NCBI GenBank assembly: GCA_041684965.1 | Contig: JAWLGR010000003.1 | Coordinates: 62,001 to 126,000, forward strand | Reading direction: 5' to 3' | Length of the DNA stretch: 64,000 bases | DNA from: Mariniphaga sp041684965 | GTDB lineage: Bacteria > Bacteroidota > Bacteroidia > Bacteroidales > Prolixibacteraceae | Part shown: positions 28,101-36,001 of the stretch, piece by piece | Layout: each line of letters starts with the position of its first letter | Numbering within the stretch: position 1 is the stretch's first letter | Translations under genes and position numbers: made by a program | Notes under the pieces: model-generated | Databases searched by the model: none | What the model was told of the DNA's origin: nothing | Seen by the model: the letters and a program-made list of their open reading frames with translations, nothing else

Positions 28101-28863
28101 ATACAGTCCGGGCAATGGTAAAATTGTTTATTACGCTGACAATGGTGAAACCGATGCCCATGGAGTTTTTGAAAATTTTATAATTAGTGGTTCCGGTTCC
28201 GGCATCACTGATAACAATGGGCCTCAAATAGAATTATTTCTTGATACTCCTGACTTCATTTCAGGCGGGAAGGTCAGTAAAAATCCTTTACTATTGGCAT
28301 TTCTTTCAGACGAAAACGGAATCAATATGGTAGGTTCAGGCATTGGCCATGATATTACTGCTGTGCTTAATGATGATTTTTCAAAACCAATTATACTTAA
28401 TAATCATTACCAGGCAAATGCAGGAGACTACAGAAGTGGATCCATCAGGTATCCTCTTAAAGATCTTCCTGTTGGAAAACACACCCTGCGCTTAAAAGCG
28501 TGGGATGTAGCTAACAATTCTTCAGAAGCAATAATTGAATTTGAAGTTACAGGAGAATTTTATATTGAGAATGCCCTGAATTATCCGAATCCACTGAACA
28601 ACTATACATTTTTTACGTTTGAACACAATCAATCAGATGCTACATTCAAAGCTATTTATGAAATATTTGACCAGAAGGGAAATCGGGTAGATTATTTCAC
28701 ACAACAGGTAGGATCAAATGGCAGGGTGAGCAATCCGGTGCGATGGGATGCACACGAAGCACAAATTCTTCTTCGAAATGGTTTATACCTTTACCGGATA
28801 ACTGTTCAAAATTCAGACGGAGCAATTACATCAACTTCCGGGAAAATGATGGTAGCACGTTAA
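25102..28863 (+). CDS. porU: Type IX secretion system sortase PorU
   Basis: About 1,253 residues. The ORF is open to a TTG at 25015, but ATG 25102 (or 25111) sits at a signal peptide ('LPFLLMLFTGFTS'). The central region is a gingipain-type C25 peptidase: catalytic His767 in 'YVGHANDRF' and Cys801 in 'TATCEFSRFD', with 'PIFVTATCEF' and 'GGGIGLFSTTRLVYANSN' nearby. PorU cleaves the C-terminal signal of T9SS cargo and attaches it to A-LPS at the cell surface. The end of the protein ('ENALNYPNPLNNYTFFTFEHN', ending near residue 1,253) resembles a type A C-terminal domain. It diverges from gldJ and is followed at 110 nt by porV, the usual partner. Confidence 0.95.
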   Translation: MIRMNKYLLLNKYLPFLLMLFTGFTSNDIRREIIIIEWYSSSEAETKLGFTFANAGIRWLNTQAVPVFIKDYILESKDQDFQFVFENPVYEEVNIENNDFLHSELPQKSDLIKTRLVSGEFHKIEIQIPAVIQNDNKILLLKKFELKQIPVKMKSASIANYEWKQESVLREGKWKKIKTTEKGIYKIPFSKLASWGFSNPSQVKVFGAGAMILSEDPGKIEYDDLPQLSIWHGKNNGTDCLFFYAPGSIEWKPNQAENSLEHHLNPYTSEGYFFLNEQQASIKQIEVSTEPEAQPTHSLISFDEYALHETEQFNLLQSGRQWFGDRFGHGTARNYTFPLTDAELNSNISIRVKAAGRSSFSSQLNISAGSANLGKLDFTRVNTSDKTGLYADERTGLFSTPASAGNLNIELKFSGSGSNPEAWLDFIELQYRRILKVGNTPLFFRDLNTVGSGNIVEFNIQTNLSDIKVWDITDAFNVMEVPLSFSDNSAKGKQATSQLKEFVAFNPNGNFPDPELVGDVENQNLHELSTPEFLIITHPNFLKQANDLAEFHRSTDALSVEVVAANKVYNEFSSGTKNATGIRNFIKMFYDRNEGLKYVLLFGDGSYDNKGINSGSLNLIPTYQSENSLNPVRSFVTDDYFVLLDAGESVFVGAIDLGIGRIPASTSFEAELAVKKIRNYHSQEALGKWRNVLCFIGDDGDNNLHMSDSEKLSNQVNGKHSEFITDKIYFDAFQKITGPGGDSYPEVTQAINNRVKEGVLILNYVGHANDRFLADEKVLDISHINSWSNASKLPIFVTATCEFSRFDADNKSAGEYIFFNPNGGGIGLFSTTRLVYANSNFLLSRSFYNFVLAKDANGRQYRMGDIMRLAKINTSNANVINKRNFTLLANPALKLSYPGHKVITSSINGKESSSVPDTIGALQEITVTGFIADEFQNKLSNFSGRIVPVVYDKAVIKKTRGNSGANPMEFKVQENIIYQGLAEVVNGEFEFSFIVPRDIAYSPGNGKIVYYADNGETDAHGVFENFIISGSGSGITDNNGPQIELFLDTPDFISGGKVSKNPLLLAFLSDENGINMVGSGIGHDITAVLNDDFSKPIILNNHYQANAGDYRSGSIRYPLKDLPVGKHTLRLKAWDVANNSSEAIIEFEVTGEFYIENALNYPNPLNNYTFFTFEHNQSDATFKAIYEIFDQKGNRVDYFTQQVGSNGRVSNPVRWDAHEAQILLRNGLYLYRITVQNSDGAITSTSGKMMVAR

Positions 28864-28918
28864 ATTTCCGGGTTAAATGTACTTTTTTAAAATTTACTCC
28901 GTTCTCTGATTTAGACTG

Positions 28919-28949
28919 ATTGTGACCTAACTTACAATTTATATATTTG
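28919..28949 (+). promoter_or_regulatory. Promoter of porV
   Basis: ATTG at 28919-28922, a 19-nt spacer and TATATTTG at 28942-28949 fit the Bacteroidota consensus with one mismatch in the upstream box. The ATG of porV is 25 nt downstream. porV can therefore be transcribed apart from porU. Confidence 0.6.
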
Positions 28950-28973
28950 CAAAGCTCAATTTTAATATAGGTT

Positions 28974-30155
28974 ATGAATAAATTAATCCGATTATTTTTT
29001 GTATTAACGCTGTTTCTTTCAGCAACTGAATTTGTTAAAGGGCAAAGAGCAGCTACCTCAGGGGCCAATACCATTACCACTGCTGTTCCATTTCTGTCGA
29101 TAACTCCGGATTCCCGTGCTGGTGGTATGGGTGATGCAGGTGTAGGTACTACACCTGATTTGAGCTCACAGCATTGGAACCCTGCAAAATATGCATTTAT
29201 GGGAAGCGATATGGGTGTCAGTCTTTCCTATTCTCCCTGGTTACGTAATCTGGTCGATGATATAAACCTTGCATACCTGGTTGGGTACAAAAAATTAGAC
29301 GATGTGCAGGTAATTAGCAGTTCGCTGCGCTATTTTTCCCTGGGTGACATCCAATTCACTGATGATGTAGGGGGTGACTTAAACCGTGTTAACCCCAATG
29401 AGTTCGCATTGGATCTTGGGTATACTCGAAAGTTATCAGATGTATTTTCAGGGTCTGTTGCTGTACGTTACATCCGTTCCGATATATATAGCGGACAATT
29501 GGTAAATGGTGTGGAAACAACTGCCGGTAATTCCTATGCTGCAGATGTGGCTTTTTATTATTTCAATGAGTTCAGAGTGAACCGTCAAAATAACCTTTTT
29601 TCTGCAGGTATTAATATCCAAAATATTGGTGCCAAAATATCCTATTCAGAAGGTGCAGTAGGTTCTGAACAATATTTCATCCCCACTACACTAAAACTCG
29701 GGGCTGCATATACTACAGAACTCGATGAATACAACACCTTTTCATTTGCCATAGAAGCCAATAAATTATTGGTACCAACTCCTCCAAAAGATACCACAAC
29801 ACAAGAGGACGGAATAATCAGGGATTTTTTCGGATCCGATAAATCAGTTATAGCTGGAATCTTCTCTTCCTTTTCCGACGCACCGGGAGGATTAAAGGAA
29901 GAGCTGCAGGAAATAAACCTTTCTGCAGGGGTCGAATACTGGTATAATCAACAATTTGCTTTGCGTGCAGGGTATTTCTGGGAGCATGAAAACAAGGGAA
30001 ACCGAAAATTTCTTACAGCCGGTGCCGGATTCAGAATGAATGTTTTTGCGCTTGATTTTTCTTATTTATTGCCAACACAACGGAACCACCCGCTGGAAAA
30101 CACTTTGCGGTTTACCCTTTCATTTGATGTGGAAGCGTTTAGCAATCAACGCTAA
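28974..30155 (+). CDS. porV: Type IX secretion outer membrane protein PorV
   Basis: 393 residues with a signal peptide ('LFFVLTLFLSATEFVKGQ'). The mature protein opens with the PorV signature 'NTITTAVPFLSITPDSRAGGMGDAGVGTTPDLSSQHWNPAKYAF'. It continues as an outer membrane beta-barrel with alternating strands and an aromatic C-terminus. PorV carries cargo from the SprA translocon to the attachment complex with PorU. The order porU-porV matches other Bacteroidota. It ends 6 nt before ispF, although no functional link is expected. Confidence 0.95.
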   Translation: MNKLIRLFFVLTLFLSATEFVKGQRAATSGANTITTAVPFLSITPDSRAGGMGDAGVGTTPDLSSQHWNPAKYAFMGSDMGVSLSYSPWLRNLVDDINLAYLVGYKKLDDVQVISSSLRYFSLGDIQFTDDVGGDLNRVNPNEFALDLGYTRKLSDVFSGSVAVRYIRSDIYSGQLVNGVETTAGNSYAADVAFYYFNEFRVNRQNNLFSAGINIQNIGAKISYSEGAVGSEQYFIPTTLKLGAAYTTELDEYNTFSFAIEANKLLVPTPPKDTTTQEDGIIRDFFGSDKSVIAGIFSSFSDAPGGLKEELQEINLSAGVEYWYNQQFALRAGYFWEHENKGNRKFLTAGAGFRMNVFALDFSYLLPTQRNHPLENTLRFTLSFDVEAFSNQR

Positions 30156-30161
30156 TATAGT

Positions 30162-30635
30162 ATGTACAGAATCGGACAGGGATATGATGTTCATCGCCTG
30201 GCTGAAGGTGAAACTCTTTGGCTCGGTGGCATCCTGATTCCACATACCAAAGGGACAGTGGCACATTCTGATGGTGACGTACTTATACATGCTGTTTGTG
30301 ATGCCTTACTTGGAGCTCTCAGCCTTGGAGATATCGGTGTTCATTTTCCTGACAATTCCAATGAATTTAAAAACATCGACAGCAAAATCCTTTTGCATAA
30401 AACAAAAGAACTTATTAGTCAAAAAGGTTATACAATCTCTAATATTGACTCTACCGTAAGCCTCCAACTGCCAAAATTAAAGCCATACATTCCTGAAATG
30501 AGAAAAGTTATGGCAAAAACACTTGGTATAGAGGACGATAAAATTTCGGTAAAAGCAACCACAACTGAAAAACTTGGGTTTGAAGGCCGTGAAGAAGGTA
30601 TTTCAGCCCAGGCAATAGTATTGTTAGTAAAATGA
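30162..30635 (+). CDS. ispF: 2-C-methyl-D-erythritol 2,4-cyclodiphosphate synthase
   Basis: 157 residues, the normal length. The zinc motif 'GYDVHRL' (Asp9, His11), 'GGILIPHTKGTVAHSDGDVLIHAVCDALLGA', 'DIGVHFPD' and the terminal 'KATTTEKLGFEGREEGISAQA' are all typical. It catalyses the cyclisation step of the MEP isoprenoid pathway in the cytoplasm. It follows porV after 6 nt and precedes a CoA-binding-domain protein by 7 nt, so at least three genes are probably co-transcribed. Confidence 0.97.
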   Translation: MYRIGQGYDVHRLAEGETLWLGGILIPHTKGTVAHSDGDVLIHAVCDALLGALSLGDIGVHFPDNSNEFKNIDSKILLHKTKELISQKGYTISNIDSTVSLQLPKLKPYIPEMRKVMAKTLGIEDDKISVKATTTEKLGFEGREEGISAQAIVLLVK

Positions 30636-30642
30636 TTAACAA

Positions 30643-31014
30643 ATGAGTTACCGGTCGAAAACAACCCTTGTAGTTGGTGCCAGTTCAAAACCGGAAAGAT
30701 ATTCCAATGCCGCAGTGAAATTGTTGATGGAATATGGGCACAACGTAATTGCCCTTGCAAAACGCAAAGGCTTTATAAAAGATCTTCCAATTCGAACTGA
30801 ATTTCCTGTTCATGAAGAAATTCATACAGTTACTTTATACATTGGCCCTAAACATCAGCCTGAATATTATGATTTGCTTCTGGATTTAAAACCAAAGCGT
30901 GTAATTTTTAACCCAGGTACTTTTAATGATGAGCTTAAGCGCTTGCTTGAGGCTGAAGACATTAAAACAGTTGAAGGATGTACCTTGATAATGCTTCAGT
31001 CAGGAGTTTTCTAA
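30643..31014 (+). CDS. CoA-binding (Rossmann) domain protein
   Basis: 123 residues, a single CoA-binding domain of the YccU type. It begins with the nucleotide-binding turn 'TLVVGASSKPERYSNAA', contains 'YGHNVIALAKRKG' and 'VTLYIGPKHQPEYYDLLLDLKPKRVIFNPGT', and ends with 'VEGCTLIMLQSGVF', where the cysteine is conserved in the family. It is cytoplasmic and its substrate is unknown. It is next to ispF by 7 nt. Confidence 0.88.
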   Translation: MSYRSKTTLVVGASSKPERYSNAAVKLLMEYGHNVIALAKRKGFIKDLPIRTEFPVHEEIHTVTLYIGPKHQPEYYDLLLDLKPKRVIFNPGTFNDELKRLLEAEDIKTVEGCTLIMLQSGVF

Positions 31015-31056
31015 TATGAATAATACCGCTCTGTAATTCCGCAAAAATTTCTTCAT

Positions 31057-31392
31057 ATGTTCCAAAAAATACAATCGAACGAAGAGCTTGAGCGGCTTAA
31101 AAGTTCTGAAGCAGCTTTGCTTATATATTTTTCTGCCGATAACTGCAATGTTTGCAAATCATTAAAGCCCAAGGTGGAATCAATAATACACCAGGAGTTT
31201 CCAAAAATGAAAATGGTTTATGCAAAAACCGATGAATTACCGGAAACCGCAGGGCAGAATCGTATTTTTACCATTCCTTCTGTTTTGGTTTTCTTTGATG
31301 GCAGGGAAACCATCCGGAAAATCAGAAACTTCTCATTGCAAGAGCTCGTCCAGACAATCAGGAAGCCCTATTCGCTGATTTTTTCAGATTAA
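31057..31392 (+). CDS. Thioredoxin-family protein with CNVC motif
   Basis: 111 residues. Thioredoxin-fold features are 'LLIYFSADNCNVCKSLKPKVES' (a CxxC of the form CNVC), 'MVYAKTDELPETAGQNRIFTIPSVLVFFDG' with the cis-Pro, and a final 'LQELVQTIRKPYSLIF' helix. The CxxC is non-canonical compared with CGPC, so it may be a specialised reductase or a redox chaperone. No signal peptide. Its stop codon sits in the first of two copies of a 13-bp sequence TTAACAGGCAGAG (31389-31401 and 31409-31421), a small tandem duplication. Confidence 0.85.
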   Translation: MFQKIQSNEELERLKSSEAALLIYFSADNCNVCKSLKPKVESIIHQEFPKMKMVYAKTDELPETAGQNRIFTIPSVLVFFDGRETIRKIRNFSLQELVQTIRKPYSLIFSD

Positions 31393-31583
31393 CAGGCAGA
31401 GCAACAAATTAACAGGCAGAGGTACAATTAAAAAGTACTTTTTGTCAGATATAACCAGTTGGCGCAGCTTTTGATATGTTCCAACGACAATTAAAGATAT
31501 TTCCCCGATATAAGGATTGTAATCTGATTCAGAAAGATGATATTTGAAGAATATTAGTTTAATAATTTTTTAGAGTTTTAAAA

Positions 31584-32162
31584 ATGAAAAAAAACATATA
31601 CATTGTTTTAATAGCATTGACAGGCATGTTCCTGACCGGCTGTGGTTACAATAAAATGGTCGATATGGAGGAGCAGGTGGCTTCACAGTGGTCGCAGGTT
31701 GAAAATGTTTACCAGCGACGTGCCGATCTTATACCAAACCTGGTAAATACTGTCCGTGGCTATGCTTCTCACGAACAGGAAACTTTTGTGGAAGTTGTAG
31801 AAGCCCGTTCAAAAGCTACTTCAGTGAATGTGGATGCAGAAAATCTGTCACCCCAGGCAATCGAACAGTTCAACCAGGCACAGCAGGGACTCACATCGGC
31901 GTTAAGCCGTTTAATGGTGGTTGTTGAGCAATACCCTGACCTGAAAGCAAATCAAAATTTCAGGGACTTGCAGGCCCAGCTGGAAGGGACTGAAAACAGG
32001 ATTGCCGTTGAACGGCGAAAGTTCAACGAAGTAGCACAAAACTATAATGCCTACATCCGCAAATTCCCACAGCTCATTTATGCAGGCTGGTTCGGTTTTG
32101 ACAAGAAAAATTATTTTGAAGCACAGCAGGGATCCGAACGTGCACCCGAAGTACAATTTTAA
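31584..32162 (+). CDS. LemA family lipoprotein
   Basis: 192 residues. There is an N-terminal lipobox ('MFLTGC', Cys20) and a coiled, mostly alpha-helical domain with the LemA signature 'DMEEQVASQWSQVENVYQRRADLIPNLVNTVRGYASHE', 'RLMVVVEQYPDLKANQNF' and 'ENRIAVERRKFNEVAQNYN'. LemA proteins sit in the inner membrane or envelope; their role is not established. It is followed at 10 nt by two TPM-domain proteins, an arrangement frequently seen in bacteria, which suggests one operon and a shared envelope job. Confidence 0.93.
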   Translation: MKKNIYIVLIALTGMFLTGCGYNKMVDMEEQVASQWSQVENVYQRRADLIPNLVNTVRGYASHEQETFVEVVEARSKATSVNVDAENLSPQAIEQFNQAQQGLTSALSRLMVVVEQYPDLKANQNFRDLQAQLEGTENRIAVERRKFNEVAQNYNAYIRKFPQLIYAGWFGFDKKNYFEAQQGSERAPEVQF

Positions 32163-32172
32163 GTATCAGCAT

Positions 32173-32610
32173 ATGAATGTCAGGAAATATTTTACAGAAG
32201 AAGATAAGCTGCAGATAAAAAATGCAATTAATGCAGCTGAATTGAATACATCAGGAGAAATACGTGTTCATATAGAAAAACATTGTAAGGAAGATGTTCT
32301 TGACAGGGCAGCCTATATTTTTGAAAAACTGGAAATGCATAAAACGGAATTAAGAAATGCTGTGCTCTTTTACCTGGCTATAGAAGACCATCGTTTTGCC
32401 ATATTGGGCGATGCCGGAATAAACCAAATGGTACCGGACGATTTCTGGGAAAAAATTAAAGAAGATATGGGTGCCTTTTTTAAAGAAGGTAATTATACCC
32501 AGGGACTATCAACCGGTATAATAAGAGCAGGTGAAAAACTCAAGCAATATTTCCCCTGGCAAAAAGAAGATGTAAATGAATTATCGGATGAGATATCATT
32601 CGGCTCATAA
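32173..32610 (+). CDS. TPM-domain protein (soluble form)
   Basis: 145 residues from ATG 32173. The earlier Met at 32047 lies inside the LemA gene. The single TPM domain begins 'YFTEEDKLQIKNAINAAELNTSGEIRVHIEKHC' and includes 'LFYLAIEDHRFAILGDAGINQMVPDDFWEKIKEDM', the signature of the TPM (Psb32-like) fold. It has no signal peptide or membrane helix, unlike its downstream neighbour, so it is likely cytosolic or part of a complex with it. It is the middle gene of the LemA-TPM-TPM set. Confidence 0.9.
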   Translation: MNVRKYFTEEDKLQIKNAINAAELNTSGEIRVHIEKHCKEDVLDRAAYIFEKLEMHKTELRNAVLFYLAIEDHRFAILGDAGINQMVPDDFWEKIKEDMGAFFKEGNYTQGLSTGIIRAGEKLKQYFPWQKEDVNELSDEISFGS

Positions 32611-32624
32611 AAGAAAAAATTAAG

Positions 32625-33470
32625 ATGAAATCTTATAAGGGAATTATAAACCTGAATTTAACGGAATTAGAAATAAAACCACTGATAGTTTTAAAACAAA
32701 CGGCACTCCTGCTTATTTTCCTAATTTTTACCGCTCCTTCATTAAATGCTGAAATTCCTGAGCGACCTCGTCCGCCCCGTTTGGTTAACGATTTTGCAGA
32801 AGTGCTGAGCAGAGGAGAAATTGAAAATCTGGAAAGCAAGCTGGTTCAGTTTGCAAAAGAAACATCTACTCAGATTGTTATAGTAACTGTATCAGACCTT
32901 GAAGGTTATGATCCCGGAGATTATGCCTTCAGACTTGGAGAACAATGGGGAGTCGGACAAAAGGGATCGGACAACGGTCTTGTAATTCTGGTTAAACCCA
33001 AAATAAGGAACGAACAGGGCCGTATATTTATAGCCACAGGTTACGGACTGGAAGGCATACTTCCCGATGCAACGGTTAACGGAACTATTATTGACGCGGA
33101 GATTATTCCCCATTTTAAACAAAACAATTATTACCAGGGGTTGGAAAACGGGACCAATGTAATTATGGACATAACCCGCGGGGAATATACAGCCCAATAT
33201 TATAATGAAAATTATACCAACCAGGGCGGAGGCATATTTCCGGTATTATTTATCCTGTTCCTGATTTTCGTTATTTTTCCAATTCTTCGTGGACGCAGAC
33301 GGAGGTATTATTCACCGGGCAAAAGTCTTCCATTCTGGCTCGCTCTTGGAATGTTATCCGGAGGCAGATCCCATCCCGGGTCCTTTGGCAATTTCTCTTC
33401 AGGAAGAGGGGGATTTGGAGGTTTCGGAGGTGGAAGCTTCGGCGGTGGTGGCGCCGGAGGAAGCTGGTAA
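32625..33470 (+). CDS. Membrane-bound TPM-domain protein with glycine-rich tail
   Basis: 281 residues. A signal-like hydrophobic segment (about residues 24-42) is followed by a TPM domain ('VNDFAEVLSRGEIENLESKLVQFAKETSTQIVIVTV...GQGKGS' type region). A membrane helix lies at about residue 205-222 ('ILFLIFVIFPIL'), then a basic loop and a glycine/serine/phenylalanine-rich C-terminus (YgcG-type) that could be an extracytoplasmic or membrane-associated low-complexity tail. Family relatives include YgcG and BatC-like proteins; molecular function is unknown. It completes the LemA-TPM-TPM operon. Confidence 0.88.
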   Translation: MKSYKGIINLNLTELEIKPLIVLKQTALLLIFLIFTAPSLNAEIPERPRPPRLVNDFAEVLSRGEIENLESKLVQFAKETSTQIVIVTVSDLEGYDPGDYAFRLGEQWGVGQKGSDNGLVILVKPKIRNEQGRIFIATGYGLEGILPDATVNGTIIDAEIIPHFKQNNYYQGLENGTNVIMDITRGEYTAQYYNENYTNQGGGIFPVLFILFLIFVIFPILRGRRRRYYSPGKSLPFWLALGMLSGGRSHPGSFGNFSSGRGGFGGFGGGSFGGGGAGGSW

Positions 33471-33488
33471 ATCTGTATTGCCTGCTTC

Positions 33489-34382
33489 TTAAAACTTATA
33501 GCTGAAGCCAACTCCAAGCACCTGCTTTAACTGTACCCTCCTTCCGGTATTTCCCTGATCATCGATCGGAATCAATACATCGTGGTCGTAAATAAGATTT
33601 GTACTGAAATTAGCCGACAGGTAATCATTGATTTTCATATTGAGGGCTAAATCCCAGTTAATATCAATATTTTCAGGATTATTAAGGTAATTCGAGAACA
33701 GTGAAAGACTGGTAGATAAATCAACATTGGGCATTACCGTAGCCCTGTATTCTCCTTTAAAAGTAGCTCCCAATTCCGCCCTGAATTGTTCTCCCGGCTC
33801 CACTCCAAAAGCCCCTGCATTCGATAACGAATCATCTGTAACAATTGTAAATTTGGCTGAAAGAGGAGTTATAAACAGGGATAATGATTCAGACGGCTGA
33901 TAATCTAATCCGGTTGCCAAAGTTATATAACCTGGTGCCAAAAAATCTGAAATTTTATCGGTTGTATTCGGATACTTATACCCGGGCGCAAACTGTGTTT
34001 TAAAATTCACAAAGGAAGAGTACAACCAGTGCTCGTTGTTCATCTCAAACCCCAATTTAGAATTGAGTTCCAGCTTATCTTCATTTTTAACAACTCCTCT
34101 GTCACCCTCTTTCATGAGGCCATAACCGGCTTTAAAAGTATTATCCCATTGCAGCCGGTCCTTCTGATAAACAGCATTAAAATTGAAATTGCCAATACCC
34201 GAAACCGAACTGTTTCCTCCACTTACCCAGTTTGTCAAAGAAACCTGGCTAAAATTAAGTGAAGTTTGTCCGGAGGTATTCCAATAAGTAGTGTCCCGAA
34301 TCCCCTGGCTAAAAAGCAGAGATGAGGACAGAATAAAAAAAAGTATGCAAAAAAATTTTTTCAGGTAATGATTCATTTTCAT
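33489..34382 (-). CDS. DUF3078 outer-envelope protein
   Basis: 297 residues (start at ATG 34382; 34376 is nearly as good). Signal peptide ('FFILSSSLLFSQG'), then the DUF3078 signature 'TYWNTSGQTSLNFSQVSLTNWVSGGNSSVSGIGNFNFNAVYQKDRLQWDNTFKAGYG'. The remainder is a series of alternating beta segments ending 'LKQVLGVGFSYKF', with an aromatic C-terminus as in outer membrane beta-barrel proteins. It is a common Bacteroidota family of unknown function, and it converges with the TPM operon. Confidence 0.88.
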   Translation of the reverse strand: MKMNHYLKKFFCILFFILSSSLLFSQGIRDTTYWNTSGQTSLNFSQVSLTNWVSGGNSSVSGIGNFNFNAVYQKDRLQWDNTFKAGYGLMKEGDRGVVKNEDKLELNSKLGFEMNNEHWLYSSFVNFKTQFAPGYKYPNTTDKISDFLAPGYITLATGLDYQPSESLSLFITPLSAKFTIVTDDSLSNAGAFGVEPGEQFRAELGATFKGEYRATVMPNVDLSTSLSLFSNYLNNPENIDINWDLALNMKINDYLSANFSTNLIYDHDVLIPIDDQGNTGRRVQLKQVLGVGFSYKF

Positions 34383-34391
34383 TATTAGCAT

Positions 34392-35089
34392 TTTAGATAG
34401 TTAAACAATATTAGAGAGTAAAAAATTATTGACTGATGGCAGAGTATATCAAAAAGAGATTTTCCATTTCAATTTTATACAATGGTTAAATATACAAAAA
34501 ATGTATTGTGTTCCCAGCATTGTAAAGCTCCCATCTTGAATATTCAATAACCATATAACAATTTAGTTTTAGAAATATCAGGCCAATAATTTATTCTGAA
34601 ATCTTTCTCTTGGGAGAGGCTCATCTGTCAGGAATTATAAATCAGCTCCAGCAAGCAGAATAAATCAAAATGCCAATAGACAGGCTTTCCTGTACCGAAT
34701 AGAAGAGTTGCCATATGGCATAGATGCTTTTGTTTTCGCTCCGTCAGTTACAATAAATGGAGAAAGAAAATCTGTGTGAGGTATTTCATGTCAACATCGG
34801 ATCAACCTTAGTATAAATTCGAAAAATCACGAATTTGTACTGAAGTTGATCTGAGGAAGATATGAAGTTAAACTTCATTTTTGAAGGATACATTTTCTTT
34901 TCCATGATTTTTAAAAACTTCCCGTTTATTTGTTAAGTGGAATGAGATAGAATTTCTCGGCAGAAATAATAAAAAAGATTCATCTCTTAAAAAGATTTGG
35001 GGTTTTTTATTGATTTTAAAAGAAGGTCCAGTATAAATCTATCCAAAAAAATCAGGGCCAACTATTTATAAATATTACCTGGTGAAAAT
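34392..35089. other. Intergenic gap with palindrome
   Basis: About 700 bp of A+T-rich DNA between two minus-strand genes. A 22-bp imperfect palindrome (34800-34851) and a terminator (35090-35124, listed separately) are the only structures seen. No credible gene is visible. Confidence 0.5.
34800..34851. repeat. AATTCG-type palindromic element
   Basis: Arm GATCAACCTTAGTATAAATT CG at 34800-34821 pairs with 34830-34851 (three mismatches in 22), around an 8-nt loop AAAAATCA. The inner AAATTCG/CGAATTT is the same core as at 57793-57826 and similar to 6834-6878. Confidence 0.75.
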
Positions 35090-35124
35090 AAAAAAAGTAC
35101 TGCAACATCTGCAGTACTTTTTTT
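35090..35124. terminator. Bidirectional rho-independent terminator
   Basis: GTACTGC (35097-35103) pairs with GCAGTAC (35111-35117) across a 7-nt loop, flanked by A-run and T-run, giving a terminator readable on both strands. It ends the zinc-ribbon/Nif3 transcript coming from the minus strand. Confidence 0.85.
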
Positions 35125-35146
35125 ATACTTTTTGAAAGAAACTGGA

Positions 35147-35917
35147 TTATTCTGCTTCTAATACATTAATATTTTTGTCAACAAGTATACGGCCACAATA
35201 TTCACAAACAATGATCTTTTTCCTGTTGGCAATATCCATTTGCCTTTGAGGTGGAATTTTATTAAAACAACCACCACATGCATCACGCTGAATAGTAACC
35301 ACAGCTAAACCGTTCCGGGCATTTTTTCGGATGCGTTTGAAAGCGGTTAAAAGACGTGGTTCAATAAATGATTCAATTTTTTCTGATTTTGATTTCAGTT
35401 TTTCTTCTTCTATTTTTGTTTCCTGGGTTATTTCATCCAGTTCGTTCTTTTTTCTTTCCAAATCATCTTCCCGTTCTTTAAGCAGGTTCTTTGAGGCATC
35501 AATGGAATCCTTTTTTTCCGACATCTCAGCACTAAATTCCTTAATCCTTTTCTCGGAAAGCTCTATTTCCAGTGTTTGAAATTCAATTTCTTTTGAAAGG
35601 GAATCAAATTCACGATTATTCCTAACATTATTTTGCTGTTCGGTATACTTGGCAATTAATGTTTCCGAATCTTTAATAGCAATTTTTTTATTTTTAATTG
35701 CAGTTTCAAGAGTTTTAATTTCATCCTCCAGGTTAACAATCCTGGTTTTAAGACCTGTGATTTCATCTTCAAGGTCTTGTACCTCAAGTGGTAGTTCACC
35801 TCTTAAAGTTTTAATTTTGTCAATTTCAGAAACCACACTTTGCAGCTCATGCAGTGCGCGTAATTTTTCCTCAATGGAAATGTCTTTTTCTTCCTGCCTT
35901 GAAATTGGTGTATTCAT
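35147..35917 (-). CDS. Coiled-coil C4 zinc-ribbon protein
   Basis: 256 residues. A long coiled coil occupies most of the N-terminal 200 residues (heptad-like Leu/Ile/Glu/Lys). The C-terminal zinc ribbon has four cysteines in CxxC pairs ('CGGCFNK' and 'CEYCGRI'). This architecture is the DUF/C4-type zinc ribbon protein often found next to Nif3-like genes; its function is unknown. It is in order with nif3, merR-type and M23 genes. The 84-nt gap to nif3 is too short for a separate unit, so an operon is likely. Confidence 0.88.
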   Translation of the reverse strand: MNTPISRQEEKDISIEEKLRALHELQSVVSEIDKIKTLRGELPLEVQDLEDEITGLKTRIVNLEDEIKTLETAIKNKKIAIKDSETLIAKYTEQQNNVRNNREFDSLSKEIEFQTLEIELSEKRIKEFSAEMSEKKDSIDASKNLLKEREDDLERKKNELDEITQETKIEEEKLKSKSEKIESFIEPRLLTAFKRIRKNARNGLAVVTIQRDACGGCFNKIPPQRQMDIANRKKIIVCEYCGRILVDKNINVLEAE

Positions 35918-36001
35918 TATTTTTACTCTTTAAATTCTACTTACTTTCTCAATGTTCAGTGTACCATAAGGCTTTAAAAGTCTTCGTGGTATCCGTTTAA
36001 A

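Noticed and set aside
30428..30760. A 110-residue minus-strand frame across ispF
   Set aside because: It is antisense to two clear genes and has no family features.
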